This document shows, in pieces, positions 15,434 through 24,071 of a stretch of 43,849 nt of DNA (position 1 is its first letter; each line of letters begins with the position of its first letter). Source of the DNA: a candidate division WOR-3 bacterium (GTDB taxonomy: Bacteria > Hydrothermota > Tepidihabitantia > SM23-42). Where the stretch lies: the NCBI GenBank assembly GCA_011052815.1, contig DRIG01000032.1:1-43849 (forward strand), in the 5' to 3' direction. The notes below the pieces were generated by a model. That model was not told the DNA's origin. It saw only the letters and a program-made list of their open reading frames with translations, and did not search any database. The position numbers and the translations under genes are program-made.

Positions 15434-17716
15434 ATGGATAAAACCATTGTACCAATAGCACTGCTGGTTATTGCTATTGGTGTTCTCTTTTTTATCGCCA
15501 GGGAACTGGACCCGAAAAAGAAAAGAAAGCTGACAGGGTTCCTTTTCCTGCTTCTGTGTATACTTTTTTTGATCTCACAAATATCTTATATCTTGAATCC
15601 ACTCAACAAATTCAAAAATTTCGGAGGTCTCTTCGGTTACTATTCATCCGCCTGGGTGTTCTGGCTTGTCGGTTTCTATCTCTTTATAATCCCCGGAATT
15701 CTGGGTTATCTCGGTTATCTCTACCTCTTCTCACCGGACAAGAAAGCCGATACCCAGCTTCTCTTCATCTTCCCCGTCGGCGTCATATTCGATACAGCCG
15801 CCGCCCTCTTTTTGAAAATCCAGGTAGCCGGGATCTCGGCAGGCGGTAAACTCGGGTCGATAATCAGTAATTTTTTAATCAACTACTTCGGTAATGTCGG
15901 AACCCATCTCATCCTCATCTTCGGTACGATAATCGTACTCTTTATGATGATTAAAGAAAAACTCTTTTCTCAAGCCGGGATAATCGAATTTCCAAAACCG
16001 ACGACCAGAGAAAAGGTCAAAAAATCCAAAAAGCCGAAGAAGGATGAAAAACCGAAGAAGGAAAAGAGCACCTCCACGACAAAGATCATAAAAAAGGTGG
16101 TCCGACCGGTCGATTATAAGACCGAATATTTGAATATACTTCAGGATCCACCGACAAGCTACGGCGTCGACAAGGAAACCTTGAAAAAAGAGGCTGAACT
16201 TCTGTCACAGCGGCTTCAGGAATTCGACGTAAAAGGAAAGATCGTGGGAGTGGAATCAGGACCGGTCATTTCCCGCTTTGAGTTCGAACCGGCGCCCGGA
16301 GTAAAGGTGAATAGAATCGCGAATCTGGATAATGACCTCGCCCTCGCCCTGAAAGCCACGCGCATCAGGGTGGTCGCTCCGATACCGGGTAAGTCCGCGG
16401 TCGGCATCGAAGTTCCTAATAAAGAACGCAGCCTCGTCTGTCTGAAGAGCGGAATCCTCGATCCCGCCTTTGAAAACGCCGCCTCTCCCCTCACGATCGT
16501 TCTCGGTGAAGACATCACGGGTAAACCGGTCATCGACGACATCTCGACTATGCCGCATATGCTAATCGCCGGTACGACCGGCGCCGGAAAGAGTGTCTGC
16601 ATCAATACCATCATCCTGAGTCTCCTGTACCACTCGACATATAAGGACCTGCGGTTCCTTATGATCGATCCAAAGCGTCTGGAACTGCCGATGTACAATC
16701 CGATTCCTCATCTCCTGCGCCGGGCGGTCACCCAGCCGAAGAATGCGGTCAAAGAACTTGAAAGATTGGTCTCCATTATGGAGATGAGGTACCGTGATTT
16801 TGCGCGTGAAGGAGTCAGAGATATCGACGGCTACAACGAAAAGATGCGGAAAAAAGGTGGGAGCATCAAACCTTATATACTCATCATCGTGGACGAACTT
16901 GCTGATTTGATGCTCACTGCACCGAGCGAAATAGAAGAGAATATCACCCGTCTCGCCCAGATGTCCCGTGCCGTGGGTATCCACCTTGTTCTGGCGACCC
17001 AGCGGCCCTCAGTGGACGTGATCACCGGTTTGATAAAAGCGAACTTTCCCTGCCGCATCGCATTCCAGGTTGCGTCAAAGACCGATTCCCGCACAATCCT
17101 TGATATGAACGGTGCCGAATCACTACTGGGACGCGGAGATATGCTCTTTCTGCCGCCGGGTAAAGGTACACCGATAAGGCTGCACGGCGCATATATATCG
17201 ACTGAAGAGGTCAACGGCATCAGCAGCCTTATAGCAAAGAAGTATCTATATGAACTGCTCAGCGACGTCGAAGGCGATATCGAGGAGATCGTGAATGCAA
17301 TCATTGAAGAAGAACTCTGGACCATCTTCGTCAATAAGAGGGATCCGGCGTTCGAAGAAAAGAGACGCACCCTTTCAAATCTCATCCCGGTGGAAAAGAT
17401 CGATGAGATAATCGACAGCGGATATTATCCAAAACTTGAAGAGCGGGAACCGAAAGAGGAACTTGTTGAAATAGAAGAAAAGAGCGAAGTCGATCCGCTT
17501 TTCGCCGAAGCGGCTAAACTCGTATTCAGACATCAGGTCGCATCGGTCTCCCTGCTCCAGCGCAGACTGGGACTGGGGTATGCGCGGGCAGGCAGGATTG
17601 TGGATCAGCTCGAAGCCGCCGGAATCGTCGAACCGTTTCAGGGCAGTAAATCAAGAAAGGTTCTGATTGAACGCCAGGAAGAACTCGACTCCATACTCAA
17701 GAAATACACCACATAA
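15434..17716 (+). CDS. ftsK: DNA translocase FtsK/SpoIIIE
   Basis: Septal, membrane-anchored ATP-driven DNA pump that clears chromosomes at division. The 760 residues contain four or five N-terminal membrane segments (about 4-21, 34-55, 70-100, 109-129, 152-173), a short Lys-rich linker (about 185-220), the alpha and beta motor domains with Walker A GTTGAGKSVC near residue 380 and Walker B IIVDELADLM, and a C-terminal winged-helix gamma domain (about 690-755, VSLLQRRLGLGYARAGRIVDQLE) that would read KOPS-like sequences. The linker is much shorter than in E. coli FtsK, as in SpoIIIE-like proteins. It is a single plus-strand gene in a mostly minus-strand region and ends 20 bp from a convergent gene. 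Confidence 0.96.
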   Translation: MDKTIVPIALLVIAIGVLFFIARELDPKKKRKLTGFLFLLLCILFLISQISYILNPLNKFKNFGGLFGYYSSAWVFWLVGFYLFIIPGILGYLGYLYLFSPDKKADTQLLFIFPVGVIFDTAAALFLKIQVAGISAGGKLGSIISNFLINYFGNVGTHLILIFGTIIVLFMMIKEKLFSQAGIIEFPKPTTREKVKKSKKPKKDEKPKKEKSTSTTKIIKKVVRPVDYKTEYLNILQDPPTSYGVDKETLKKEAELLSQRLQEFDVKGKIVGVESGPVISRFEFEPAPGVKVNRIANLDNDLALALKATRIRVVAPIPGKSAVGIEVPNKERSLVCLKSGILDPAFENAASPLTIVLGEDITGKPVIDDISTMPHMLIAGTTGAGKSVCINTIILSLLYHSTYKDLRFLMIDPKRLELPMYNPIPHLLRRAVTQPKNAVKELERLVSIMEMRYRDFAREGVRDIDGYNEKMRKKGGSIKPYILIIVDELADLMLTAPSEIEENITRLAQMSRAVGIHLVLATQRPSVDVITGLIKANFPCRIAFQVASKTDSRTILDMNGAESLLGRGDMLFLPPGKGTPIRLHGAYISTEEVNGISSLIAKKYLYELLSDVEGDIEEIVNAIIEEELWTIFVNKRDPAFEEKRRTLSNLIPVEKIDEIIDSGYYPKLEEREPKEELVEIEEKSEVDPLFAEAAKLVFRHQVASVSLLQRRLGLGYARAGRIVDQLEAAGIVEPFQGSKSRKVLIERQEELDSILKKYTT

Positions 17717-17736
17717 AATATCCTGAGCCAGCGGTT

Positions 17737-19536
17737 CTATTCTATCACCACCACCTTCCTGCAAATAACATCTTTTCCTGAAGAGAGTGCTACAAAATAG
17801 ACACCTGAACCGACCTTTCTTCCCTGATTATCATCACGATTCCAGAATAATGAAAAAAACCCGCCGCCCTTGATGTTGAAAAGTTCCTTCACCACTGCAC
17901 CTGTCTGGTCGAAAATTTGAATCTTCACTCGGCTGGCCGGCGGCGTCGTACAATTTATAACAAGTCTTTCATCCACAACAGACGGAACAACATTCAGTTG
18001 AAAAGCCAGCCGGCCCGTTTCCGTTTCCATTACTGCGGCGGCTGGAGAGATATTGAATGAAGCCGGGGTCAGGGCAACGCTGGTATTAGTGGAAGTGACC
18101 GCTGTATAGCGGATATAACAGTTGTTTGAAGAGATTCCGACAGGGATCGACCATTGATATCGGCAATTATTGGGTGTGCTTGCTGTAATCTCAGACCAGG
18201 GTCCGCCAGGACCGCTGATCGACAGCTCGAGTTTAATGTCTGCCGTGTCGCCTGCCGGCACGCCGCAGGTCCATTCTATAAAGTGTACAGAACCGGCGAT
18301 AAACGTCTCACCGCCGCGTGGAAAGATCGGAAAGACAAAAAGAGAAGAAGGAACACTCGTCTCTTTATAAAAATGTGGAGTATTAACAGGATTCCAGGAA
18401 TCCCCCTGTTCACAGATCAGGACGATATCAGGATAACCATTGTGGTCTGCATCACCACCGACCCGGAACGCCGAAAGACCGCCCGGTCCCGGTGTATAGA
18501 ACGTAACATCCTCGGTCCAGGTGCCGCCGCCGTCACCGACCCAGAGCGTAACCGTACTGTCACCGAATGCAATAACGTCAAGGTCACCGTCGATATTCAT
18601 ATCATAAAGTTGAACCGCGGAATAAGGCCCTGAGTCAGGAAGGCTGCCGGAGAAATCACTCCAGGTATTTCCTCCTTCCCAGGTCCACACCTCCACCCCG
18701 CCGTTATCATTACAGAAAGCAAAATCCTGGTCACCGTCATTATCGACGTCACCGAGTGCCGGACCTCTTCTACCCATGCTGCCTGCCGCCGGCAGATTAC
18801 CGTCAGCCAGAGTAAAATTACCGTTGCCGTCACCGAGATAAACACTGCCGTACTCGTGTGCCGCCACAAAATCGGCATTACCGTCGGCATTCACGTCGCC
18901 GAAGAGAAAATCCATTGTTGAGTTGCCGCCGAGAAAACCGAAACAACTGCTCCAGGTGCCGTCACCGTTGTTCAAAAAGAGATGGACTCCGTCATCAGCG
19001 CCAAAGGCGTTTGCGCCGAGGTCGAGATAACCGTCGTTGTTGATGTCAGCGAAATCAGTACAGAACATACCCCATTCATCCGGGTCATTGATCGAGATAC
19101 CGTCATCCCAGGCAGTCCAGTTCTGGCCGGTACCGTCACCCAGGGCGGCTTCAAGAATTGAATCTCCGAAATCAACCCCTGAATAATTATGGTGCATTCC
19201 ATATCCGATATCAAGATAACCGTCGTTGTTGATATCACCGATCGCTATGCCGCCGTAACCAAAATCACCGTTTTGATAGACTGTCCAGTTACCCTGACCG
19301 TCGCCGAACCAAACCATTACACCATGTTCCTGGGTATTTACATAAGGTGAACCGTGGTCCCCGATACAGAGGATGTCCATATTGCCGTCATTGTCTATAT
19401 CAACAATCTCCACCTCGGTCCTGCCCGACTCCATTGTCGGAGTTCCAAGACCACTGGAAGAATCAACATAATCAAGACCATATAGCACGACGAGAAGCAA
19501 AAAGAAGGAACTGACAAAAATTACTGAATTCTTCAT
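17737..19536 (-). CDS. Secreted FG-GAP/VCBS repeat protein with type IX sorting domain
   Basis: 599-residue exported protein with an N-terminal signal peptide (SVIFVSSFFLLLVVLYGLD). It carries about seven FG-GAP-like repeats, each with a calcium-binding D-x-(D/N)-x-D-G core: DIDNDGNMD, DINNDGYLD (twice), DVNADGNAD, DVDNDGDQD, DMNIDGDLD, DADHNGYPD. These predict an integrin-type seven-blade propeller over residues about 25-390. A beta-sandwich-like region follows (about 400-500), and a C-terminal sorting domain (QIFDQTGAVVKELF, then GVYFVALSSGKDVICRKVVVIE). AAGGAGGT precedes the ATG, but no clear own promoter is seen: a terminator-like hairpin overlaps the place where one would be. Function beyond surface display or binding is unknown. 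Confidence 0.82.
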   Translation of the reverse strand: MKNSVIFVSSFFLLLVVLYGLDYVDSSSGLGTPTMESGRTEVEIVDIDNDGNMDILCIGDHGSPYVNTQEHGVMVWFGDGQGNWTVYQNGDFGYGGIAIGDINNDGYLDIGYGMHHNYSGVDFGDSILEAALGDGTGQNWTAWDDGISINDPDEWGMFCTDFADINNDGYLDLGANAFGADDGVHLFLNNGDGTWSSCFGFLGGNSTMDFLFGDVNADGNADFVAAHEYGSVYLGDGNGNFTLADGNLPAAGSMGRRGPALGDVDNDGDQDFAFCNDNGGVEVWTWEGGNTWSDFSGSLPDSGPYSAVQLYDMNIDGDLDVIAFGDSTVTLWVGDGGGTWTEDVTFYTPGPGGLSAFRVGGDADHNGYPDIVLICEQGDSWNPVNTPHFYKETSVPSSLFVFPIFPRGGETFIAGSVHFIEWTCGVPAGDTADIKLELSISGPGGPWSEITASTPNNCRYQWSIPVGISSNNCYIRYTAVTSTNTSVALTPASFNISPAAAVMETETGRLAFQLNVVPSVVDERLVINCTTPPASRVKIQIFDQTGAVVKELFNIKGGGFFSLFWNRDDNQGRKVGSGVYFVALSSGKDVICRKVVVIE

Positions 19537-19556
19537 ACTACCTCCTTTTAAAATAC

Positions 19557-19590
19557 AAAAAGGGCAAGTTCCTCAAAACCCGCCCCTTTT
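19557..19590 (-). terminator. Rho-independent terminator-like hairpin after the lipoprotein gene
   Basis: On the minus strand AAAAGGGGC pairs with GCCCTTTT around a 16-base loop and runs into a T-rich tail. It lies between the lipoprotein stop codon and the FG-GAP protein start, so it may attenuate transcription into the latter. Confidence 0.55.
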
Positions 19591-19613
19591 ATATCCCTCC
19601 ACAGACTCATCTG

Positions 19614-20201
19614 TTAATCTATGTCAAACAGTCCTGACAACTGATCCCAGTATTTCTCGACCAGATCTTTGTTTTCCTGTGGTACTTTGGCATACATCTC
19701 ACGTGTCTTTTTCAAATTTTCAAGAACCTCTTTAAAGAGTTTTTTCTGCGCCTCGGGAATCTTAGGATCTTTGAGCTGCTTCTCCATTTCAGCAGCGCTT
19801 TTGTCCATCTTGTCACCCATCTTAACGGCGATGACTGCAAACCAGGTCTTTGAAAAAACAGGCCAGAACTCTTCCCAGGACATCCCGGCAGCCCGCATCT
19901 TTGCATCCAGACCTGCAATCTCTTTGTTCAATGCCGCCAGATTACTGAATCCCTGGAGCGGAGAATCCGCCTTTTTCAGGTCCAGTCGCTTCCCCGCCTT
20001 TTCAATCTCTGTTCTGGCGATGGGATATACCTTGATGAATCTCTGTATCTCAGATTCACTCAACTTCTGATAGATTATGTCTTGACCGGTCTCTTCCGTC
20101 TTTACGCCGGTTTTGGTCTCTGCTCCCCTATCTTCAGGCGGTGCACCGCAAAAGATAAAAACAAAGGCCATTAATAAAATCGTTCCGAATATTTTCTGCA
20201 T
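19614..20201 (-). CDS. Small exported, probable lipoprotein of unknown function
   Basis: 195 residues from the ATG at 20201, chosen over the longer frame (to 20357) because of the adjacent AAGGAGGT and the signal peptide it opens (MQKIFGTILLMAFVFIFCGA). The FIFCG stretch resembles a lipobox with Cys near residue 18, although Phe replaces the usual small residue before Cys. The mature part is charged, alpha-helical and rich in Lys/Glu, with a likely coiled coil (about 125-175, KSAAEMEKQLKDPKIPEAQKKL region). No family is recognised. It has its own promoter with a 19-bp -10 to ATG spacing and is followed by a terminator-like hairpin. Confidence 0.7.
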   Translation of the reverse strand: MQKIFGTILLMAFVFIFCGAPPEDRGAETKTGVKTEETGQDIIYQKLSESEIQRFIKVYPIARTEIEKAGKRLDLKKADSPLQGFSNLAALNKEIAGLDAKMRAAGMSWEEFWPVFSKTWFAVIAVKMGDKMDKSAAEMEKQLKDPKIPEAQKKLFKEVLENLKKTREMYAKVPQENKDLVEKYWDQLSGLFDID

Positions 20202-20220
20202 TAAAACCTCCTTACAGGTT

Positions 20221-20248
20221 ATTATACCCACAAAATATGATAAATCAA
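20221..20248 (-). promoter_or_regulatory. Lipoprotein gene promoter, ribosome-site type
   Basis: Minus strand: TTGATT (20248-20243), 16-bp spacer, TATAAT (20226-20221), 19 bp AACCTGTAAGGAGGTTTTA, ATG at 20201. Confidence 0.75.
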
Positions 20249-20259
20249 TACGGAATAGA

Positions 20260-22266
20260 TCAACCAAAGGTTTCGACACGGTTCTTGCCGTGCTGTTTCG
20301 CCTTGTAGAGCGCCTCATCCGCAACTTTAACAAGGTCGATGAAGTCCTCGGCATCACCTGGATAGGTCGCCACTCCGATCGATACAGTCAATCTTTTCCT
20401 GCCCGCTCCCCTTATCAAAAGCATCGCTCTTTCAACCTCAGTGCGGATCCGCTCAGAAACATGGACCGCCATATTTTTGTTTGTCTCCGGAAAGATAATC
20501 ACAAACTCCTCACCGCCGTAACGGGCGACGAAATCCGTATCCCGGACATTATTCCTTAAGGTGCGGGCGATATGGATGAGCATCTTGTCTCCGGCGATAT
20601 GGCCGAATCTGTCATTGAAGTGTTTGAAATTGTCGAGGTCGATCATCGCCAAACTCAGAGGTCTGGAATACCCGCGTGCTTTTTTCCACTCGTTCTCAAG
20701 CATTAAATCAAAGTGGCGCCGATTGGCGATCTTGGTAAGGGCATCGGTCAAAGAAAGTGCCTTTGTTTCATCAAAGAGACGCGCATTTTCAATTGCAACC
20801 GCTGCCTGGGATGCAAAGACCGAGAATATCCGCAGATCCCTTTCAGTAAAGGCATTCAATTTATTACTTTCAATATCAAGAACACCGATGATCTCCCCTC
20901 TTATCTTCAAGGGGATCGCCGCCTCGGACTTTATCGACTTCTTGCCTTTCACATAAAAAGGAATTTTGGAAACATCAGGGGCATAGAACAGTTCTCCTGT
21001 GGCGGCGACATGACCGCAGACCCCTTCCTTACCGATCTTCAATCGAACGTTCTTCATTATGTATTGCGAGTAACCGTGAGCGGCTTTGATATAAAGTTCA
21101 TGCTTCTTTTTATCGACAAGCAGAATGGCGACATTTGCAAAGCCGAACGTGGAACGAATGACTTCAAGAATCTTATGAAGGACGTCATCAAGTTCCAGCA
21201 TCGAAATCAAGGACTTTGCAATCGAAAAGGAGACGGCGAGCTCCTTGGCGTGATTGGTCGCGTCTTCATAAAGCCGTGCATTATACAGAGCGGCGCTGAG
21301 TCGGTCTGCAATCAGTTCCAGGATGCGCTGGGTGTTCTTGTTGAATGCATTTAACTCATTGCATTCGATATTCAAAACCCCGATCGTCTTATTGGAAACC
21401 TTCAGGGGCAGGGCGATCTCAGAACGTGTGCAGCTCTGTCCATACGCCCGATAGCGTTTGCTCCTTGCCACGTTGTTCACGATAAGCGGCTTGCCGGTCT
21501 TCGCCACATAACCGACTATCCCCTCCCCCAATTTTAAAGAGAGGTCGCGCGGCACCTGGTCTCTGAAACCCTTTGACAGTTTTTTCAACACCACCTTTCC
21601 GTTTTCGATGATGAATATCGAAACATTGAAATTCTTGAATTGCTGAATAATTGATTTCGTAACACTCTCACAAATATCCTCGATCCTGAGACTCTTTGTC
21701 AGACGGTGCGCAATCTTATTCATCAGCTCCAGCTCCTTCGCCCTCTTCACCTCTTCATCGATCAATCTCGTATTGGCAATAACCACTGCGGCGCGTGCCG
21801 CAATCCCCAGAAGGAACGACTCATCTTCAGGCGAATAGACATTGTTCTTCTTATAATCCTGGATGGTGATGACACCCTCAACATTATTCTTATATATCAT
21901 CGGAACGCCCAGCCAGCTCTTTGCATTCCTGCCGATGGGTTTGATACCGAGCCTGCGACAGAATGCCCTGAGGTTTTTATTGATCCTTATCGGCTTTTTC
22001 GAACGAATCACATATTCGGTCAATCCCTTTGATAAAGGCCTGGAAGAAACTGCATATTCCTTTCCCTCAATGGTATAGACCTCAAAATGTATTGTATTCT
22101 CCAACCGGTTGTAAAGTGCGATGTAGAAATTACTCGTGTCCATCACCTTGCCGATCTCTTTATATATCTTACGAATGACCTTGTGGAGGTCATAAGATGA
22201 ACCCAATATACTGTCGATTTTGCGTAACAATGCCAAACGCTTCTTTTCTATTCTCACATTCCCCAT
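20260..22266 (-). CDS. Diguanylate cyclase with three GAF domains (GAF3-GGDEF), paralogue 1
   Basis: 668-residue soluble c-di-GMP synthase. Three GAF sensor domains span about residues 20-165, 185-335 and 350-495, followed by a GGDEF domain (about 505-665). The catalytic motif is GGEEF at 584-588 and the feedback I-site RDTD at 575-578. Motifs such as GHVAATGELFYAPDVSK in the third GAF recur almost unchanged in the protein at 34.4-36.4 kb, so the two are paralogues. No membrane segments are seen; signals are probably cytosolic small molecules or redox/nitrogen oxides, which is inference. The promoter is of the leaderless type and divergent from yjbQ across repeat copy 3. Confidence 0.9.
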   Translation of the reverse strand: MGNVRIEKKRLALLRKIDSILGSSYDLHKVIRKIYKEIGKVMDTSNFYIALYNRLENTIHFEVYTIEGKEYAVSSRPLSKGLTEYVIRSKKPIRINKNLRAFCRRLGIKPIGRNAKSWLGVPMIYKNNVEGVITIQDYKKNNVYSPEDESFLLGIAARAAVVIANTRLIDEEVKRAKELELMNKIAHRLTKSLRIEDICESVTKSIIQQFKNFNVSIFIIENGKVVLKKLSKGFRDQVPRDLSLKLGEGIVGYVAKTGKPLIVNNVARSKRYRAYGQSCTRSEIALPLKVSNKTIGVLNIECNELNAFNKNTQRILELIADRLSAALYNARLYEDATNHAKELAVSFSIAKSLISMLELDDVLHKILEVIRSTFGFANVAILLVDKKKHELYIKAAHGYSQYIMKNVRLKIGKEGVCGHVAATGELFYAPDVSKIPFYVKGKKSIKSEAAIPLKIRGEIIGVLDIESNKLNAFTERDLRIFSVFASQAAVAIENARLFDETKALSLTDALTKIANRRHFDLMLENEWKKARGYSRPLSLAMIDLDNFKHFNDRFGHIAGDKMLIHIARTLRNNVRDTDFVARYGGEEFVIIFPETNKNMAVHVSERIRTEVERAMLLIRGAGRKRLTVSIGVATYPGDAEDFIDLVKVADEALYKAKQHGKNRVETFG

Positions 22267-22272
22267 ACGATT

Positions 22273-22300
22273 ATAATAATCGAAAAAGGCTGTTTGTCAA
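22273..22300 (-). promoter_or_regulatory. GAF3-GGDEF paralogue 1 promoter, leaderless type
   Basis: Minus strand: TTGACA (22300-22295), 16-bp spacer, TATTAT (22278-22273), 6 bp, ATG at 22266. No ribosome-binding site. Confidence 0.75.
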
Positions 22301-22441
22301 GACCGGGGAAGGGCATAGGGTATAGGGAGAATAGGAGAAACGGAGAGACGGAGAATGGGAGAGCGGGAGAAAAGGGAGAAACGGGGAACGGGGAAAGGGC
22401 ATAGGGCTAAGGGCGGAGGGAGAAACGGAGGAAGGAATAGA
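22301..22441. repeat. G/A-rich low-complexity intergenic repeat, copy 3
   Basis: 141 bp occupying exactly the space between the -35 boxes of two divergent leaderless promoters. The plus strand is almost free of C and T. It contains units GGGCATAGGGTATAGGG, the 29-bp block shared with copy 2 (22334-22362), and six G-runs at 22383-22420 separated by 3-4 bases, which meet the consensus for a G-quadruplex. Confidence 0.85.
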
Positions 22442-22469
22442 TTGACAAAGAGCTGAAAATCAATATAAT
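22442..22469 (+). promoter_or_regulatory. yjbQ promoter, leaderless type
   Basis: Perfect consensus TTGACA (22442-22447), 16-bp spacer, TATAAT (22464-22469), 6 bp TGAAGT, ATG at 22476. No ribosome-binding site. Confidence 0.82.
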
Positions 22470-22475
22470 TGAAGT

Positions 22476-22883
22476 ATGTTGGATAAGATCAGCGTGAGAA
22501 CCGGCAAACGTACAGAACTTGTCGATATAACCGAAAAAATCCAGAAGGTGATCGACAGCCGTAAGGTCAAAGAAGGTGTTCTGTATATATTCTGTCCCCA
22601 TACAACAGCGGCTCTGATCGTGAACGAAAACTGCGATCCGTCAGTCCGGACAGACATAACCGAGGTCCTGAATAGATTAATACCTCATAGTGCAGGTTAT
22701 GCCCACAGTGAGGGTAATGCCGACGCACATGTTAAAGCATCAATAATAGGTTCTTCAAGAACACTCTTTATTGAAAACAAAAAAATTGCCTTGGGAACCT
22801 GGCAAGGTATCTTCTTATGTGAATTCGACGGCCCACGGACAAGAGAGGTGTGGGTCAAATTAATAGAGGAACAGAGCTCATAA
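22476..22883 (+). CDS. yjbQ: YjbQ/UPF0047 family protein (secondary thiamine-phosphate synthase enzyme)
   Basis: 135-residue protein of the YjbQ family, a near-universal small fold that has weak thiamine-phosphate synthase activity in E. coli; its main role is unsettled. Family landmarks are visible: FCPHTTAALIVNEN with the conserved His-Thr-Thr, IPHSAGYAHSEGNADAHVKASIIG, and GTWQGIFLCEFDGPRTREVWV. Length is typical. It has a strong leaderless promoter and is separated by 104 bp from the aminotransferase gene that follows. Confidence 0.9.
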   Translation: MLDKISVRTGKRTELVDITEKIQKVIDSRKVKEGVLYIFCPHTTAALIVNENCDPSVRTDITEVLNRLIPHSAGYAHSEGNADAHVKASIIGSSRTLFIENKKIALGTWQGIFLCEFDGPRTREVWVKLIEEQSS

Positions 22884-22987
22884 GGCTCCCCGAGAAGATG
22901 ATGGGTATGAAGAGAGTCTGTATACTCTATGTTTGGTCAACAGCGCAAAATTATTCTGCAGTGAGCATTTAAAAAATAGGAGGAAAA

Positions 22988-24055
22988 ATGCATAAAAAAT
23001 TATTTATACCTGGTCCAACCGAGGTAAGGAAGGATATTCTCGATGCTCAAGCCGAGCCGCTTATCGGTCACCGTATGAAAGCCATGACCGAGTTGTACAC
23101 CGGTATCATCGGCAAATTACAGGAACTCCTTGCGACAAAAAATTTCACTTTTGTGCTGACCGCTTCAGGCACTGCGATAATGGAAGGTGCAATCAGAAAT
23201 TGCGTAGCCAAAGATGTTCTCTGCTGTGTAAACGGCGCGTTCAGCGACCGATGGTATAAGATAGCCCAGAAGTGCGACAAGACCGCCGATGCAATAACCC
23301 TGGATTGGGGTAAGGCGATTAAACCGGAAATGGTCGAAGAAAAACTGAAGGCAAAGAAGTATGAAGCAGTGACCGTGGTCCATAATGAAACCTCAACAGG
23401 AGTCAGGAATCCTGTCGGAGAGATTGCAAAAGTTTTAAAGAATTATCCTGACACCCTTTTACTCGTTGATACAGTGAGTTCTCTGATGGGCGACGACATC
23501 AGAATCGACGAATGGGGTATTGACGTATGCCTGGCTTCATCACAAAAGGCATTCGCCCTTCCTCCGGGACTCGCCGTGGGTGTCGTCAGTGAAAGGGCGT
23601 TGAAAAAGGCTGAAGGAGTGACCGGACGCGGCCATTACTGTGATTTTATCGGTATCAGGGATTATTATGAAAAGAAAGGACAAACTCCATCCACTCCGGC
23701 AATCACCTTGATGTATGCCATGAACAAACAGCTCGACAAGATCAAAGCAGAAGGAATGGAAAACCGCTATAAGAGACATCTTGAAATGGCGAAATATGTC
23801 CAGGATTGGGGCAAAAAATATTTCAGTCTCTTTGCTGAGCCCGGCTATGAATCCGTAACTGTATCCTGTATGAATAACACCAGAAATATCAGCGTGGCGG
23901 ACTTGAACAAAACGCTCGGCGAACGCGGCTTCGCGATATCGAACGGTTACGGTAAATTGAAGGAAAAGGCATTCCGCATCGCCCATATGGGAGATCTGAC
24001 ACTCGAAGAAATCAAAGATCTCATAAATAATATCAACGACATTCTGAAGTTATAA
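22988..24055 (+). CDS. Class V aminotransferase (alanine-glyoxylate / serine-pyruvate / phosphoserine aminotransferase-like)
   Basis: PLP enzyme of fold type I, 355 residues. The PLP-binding Lys is Lys187 in LASSQKAFALPPG; the Asp that contacts the PLP nitrogen lies in LLLVDTVSSLMGDD, and HNETSTGVRNP is a family signature. It starts with GPTEVRKDIL, as in alanine-glyoxylate aminotransferases. Because it sits 16 bp before serA, it probably acts as the 3-phosphohydroxypyruvate aminotransferase in serine synthesis or in glyoxylate/serine exchange; the exact amino donor cannot be told. AGGAGG precedes the ATG. A Cys-rich patch (RNCVAKDVLCC) near residue 80 is unusual but not interpretable. Confidence 0.88.
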   Translation: MHKKLFIPGPTEVRKDILDAQAEPLIGHRMKAMTELYTGIIGKLQELLATKNFTFVLTASGTAIMEGAIRNCVAKDVLCCVNGAFSDRWYKIAQKCDKTADAITLDWGKAIKPEMVEEKLKAKKYEAVTVVHNETSTGVRNPVGEIAKVLKNYPDTLLLVDTVSSLMGDDIRIDEWGIDVCLASSQKAFALPPGLAVGVVSERALKKAEGVTGRGHYCDFIGIRDYYEKKGQTPSTPAITLMYAMNKQLDKIKAEGMENRYKRHLEMAKYVQDWGKKYFSLFAEPGYESVTVSCMNNTRNISVADLNKTLGERGFAISNGYGKLKEKAFRIAHMGDLTLEEIKDLINNINDILKL

Positions 24056-24071
24056 AAAGAAGGAGGAAAAG

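Noticed and set aside
20202-20357. N-terminal extension of the small lipoprotein gene up to 20357.
   Set aside because: It would run through the promoter and ribosome site and into the neighbouring cyclase gene, and would hide an evident signal peptide starting at 20201.
22301-22441. The repeated G/A-rich tract might be a CRISPR array.
   Set aside because: Units are irregular in length, without distinct spacers, and no cas genes are present.
22913-22928. Hairpin AGAGT/ACTCT between yjbQ and the aminotransferase gene as a terminator.
   Set aside because: The stem has only five base pairs and no T-run follows.
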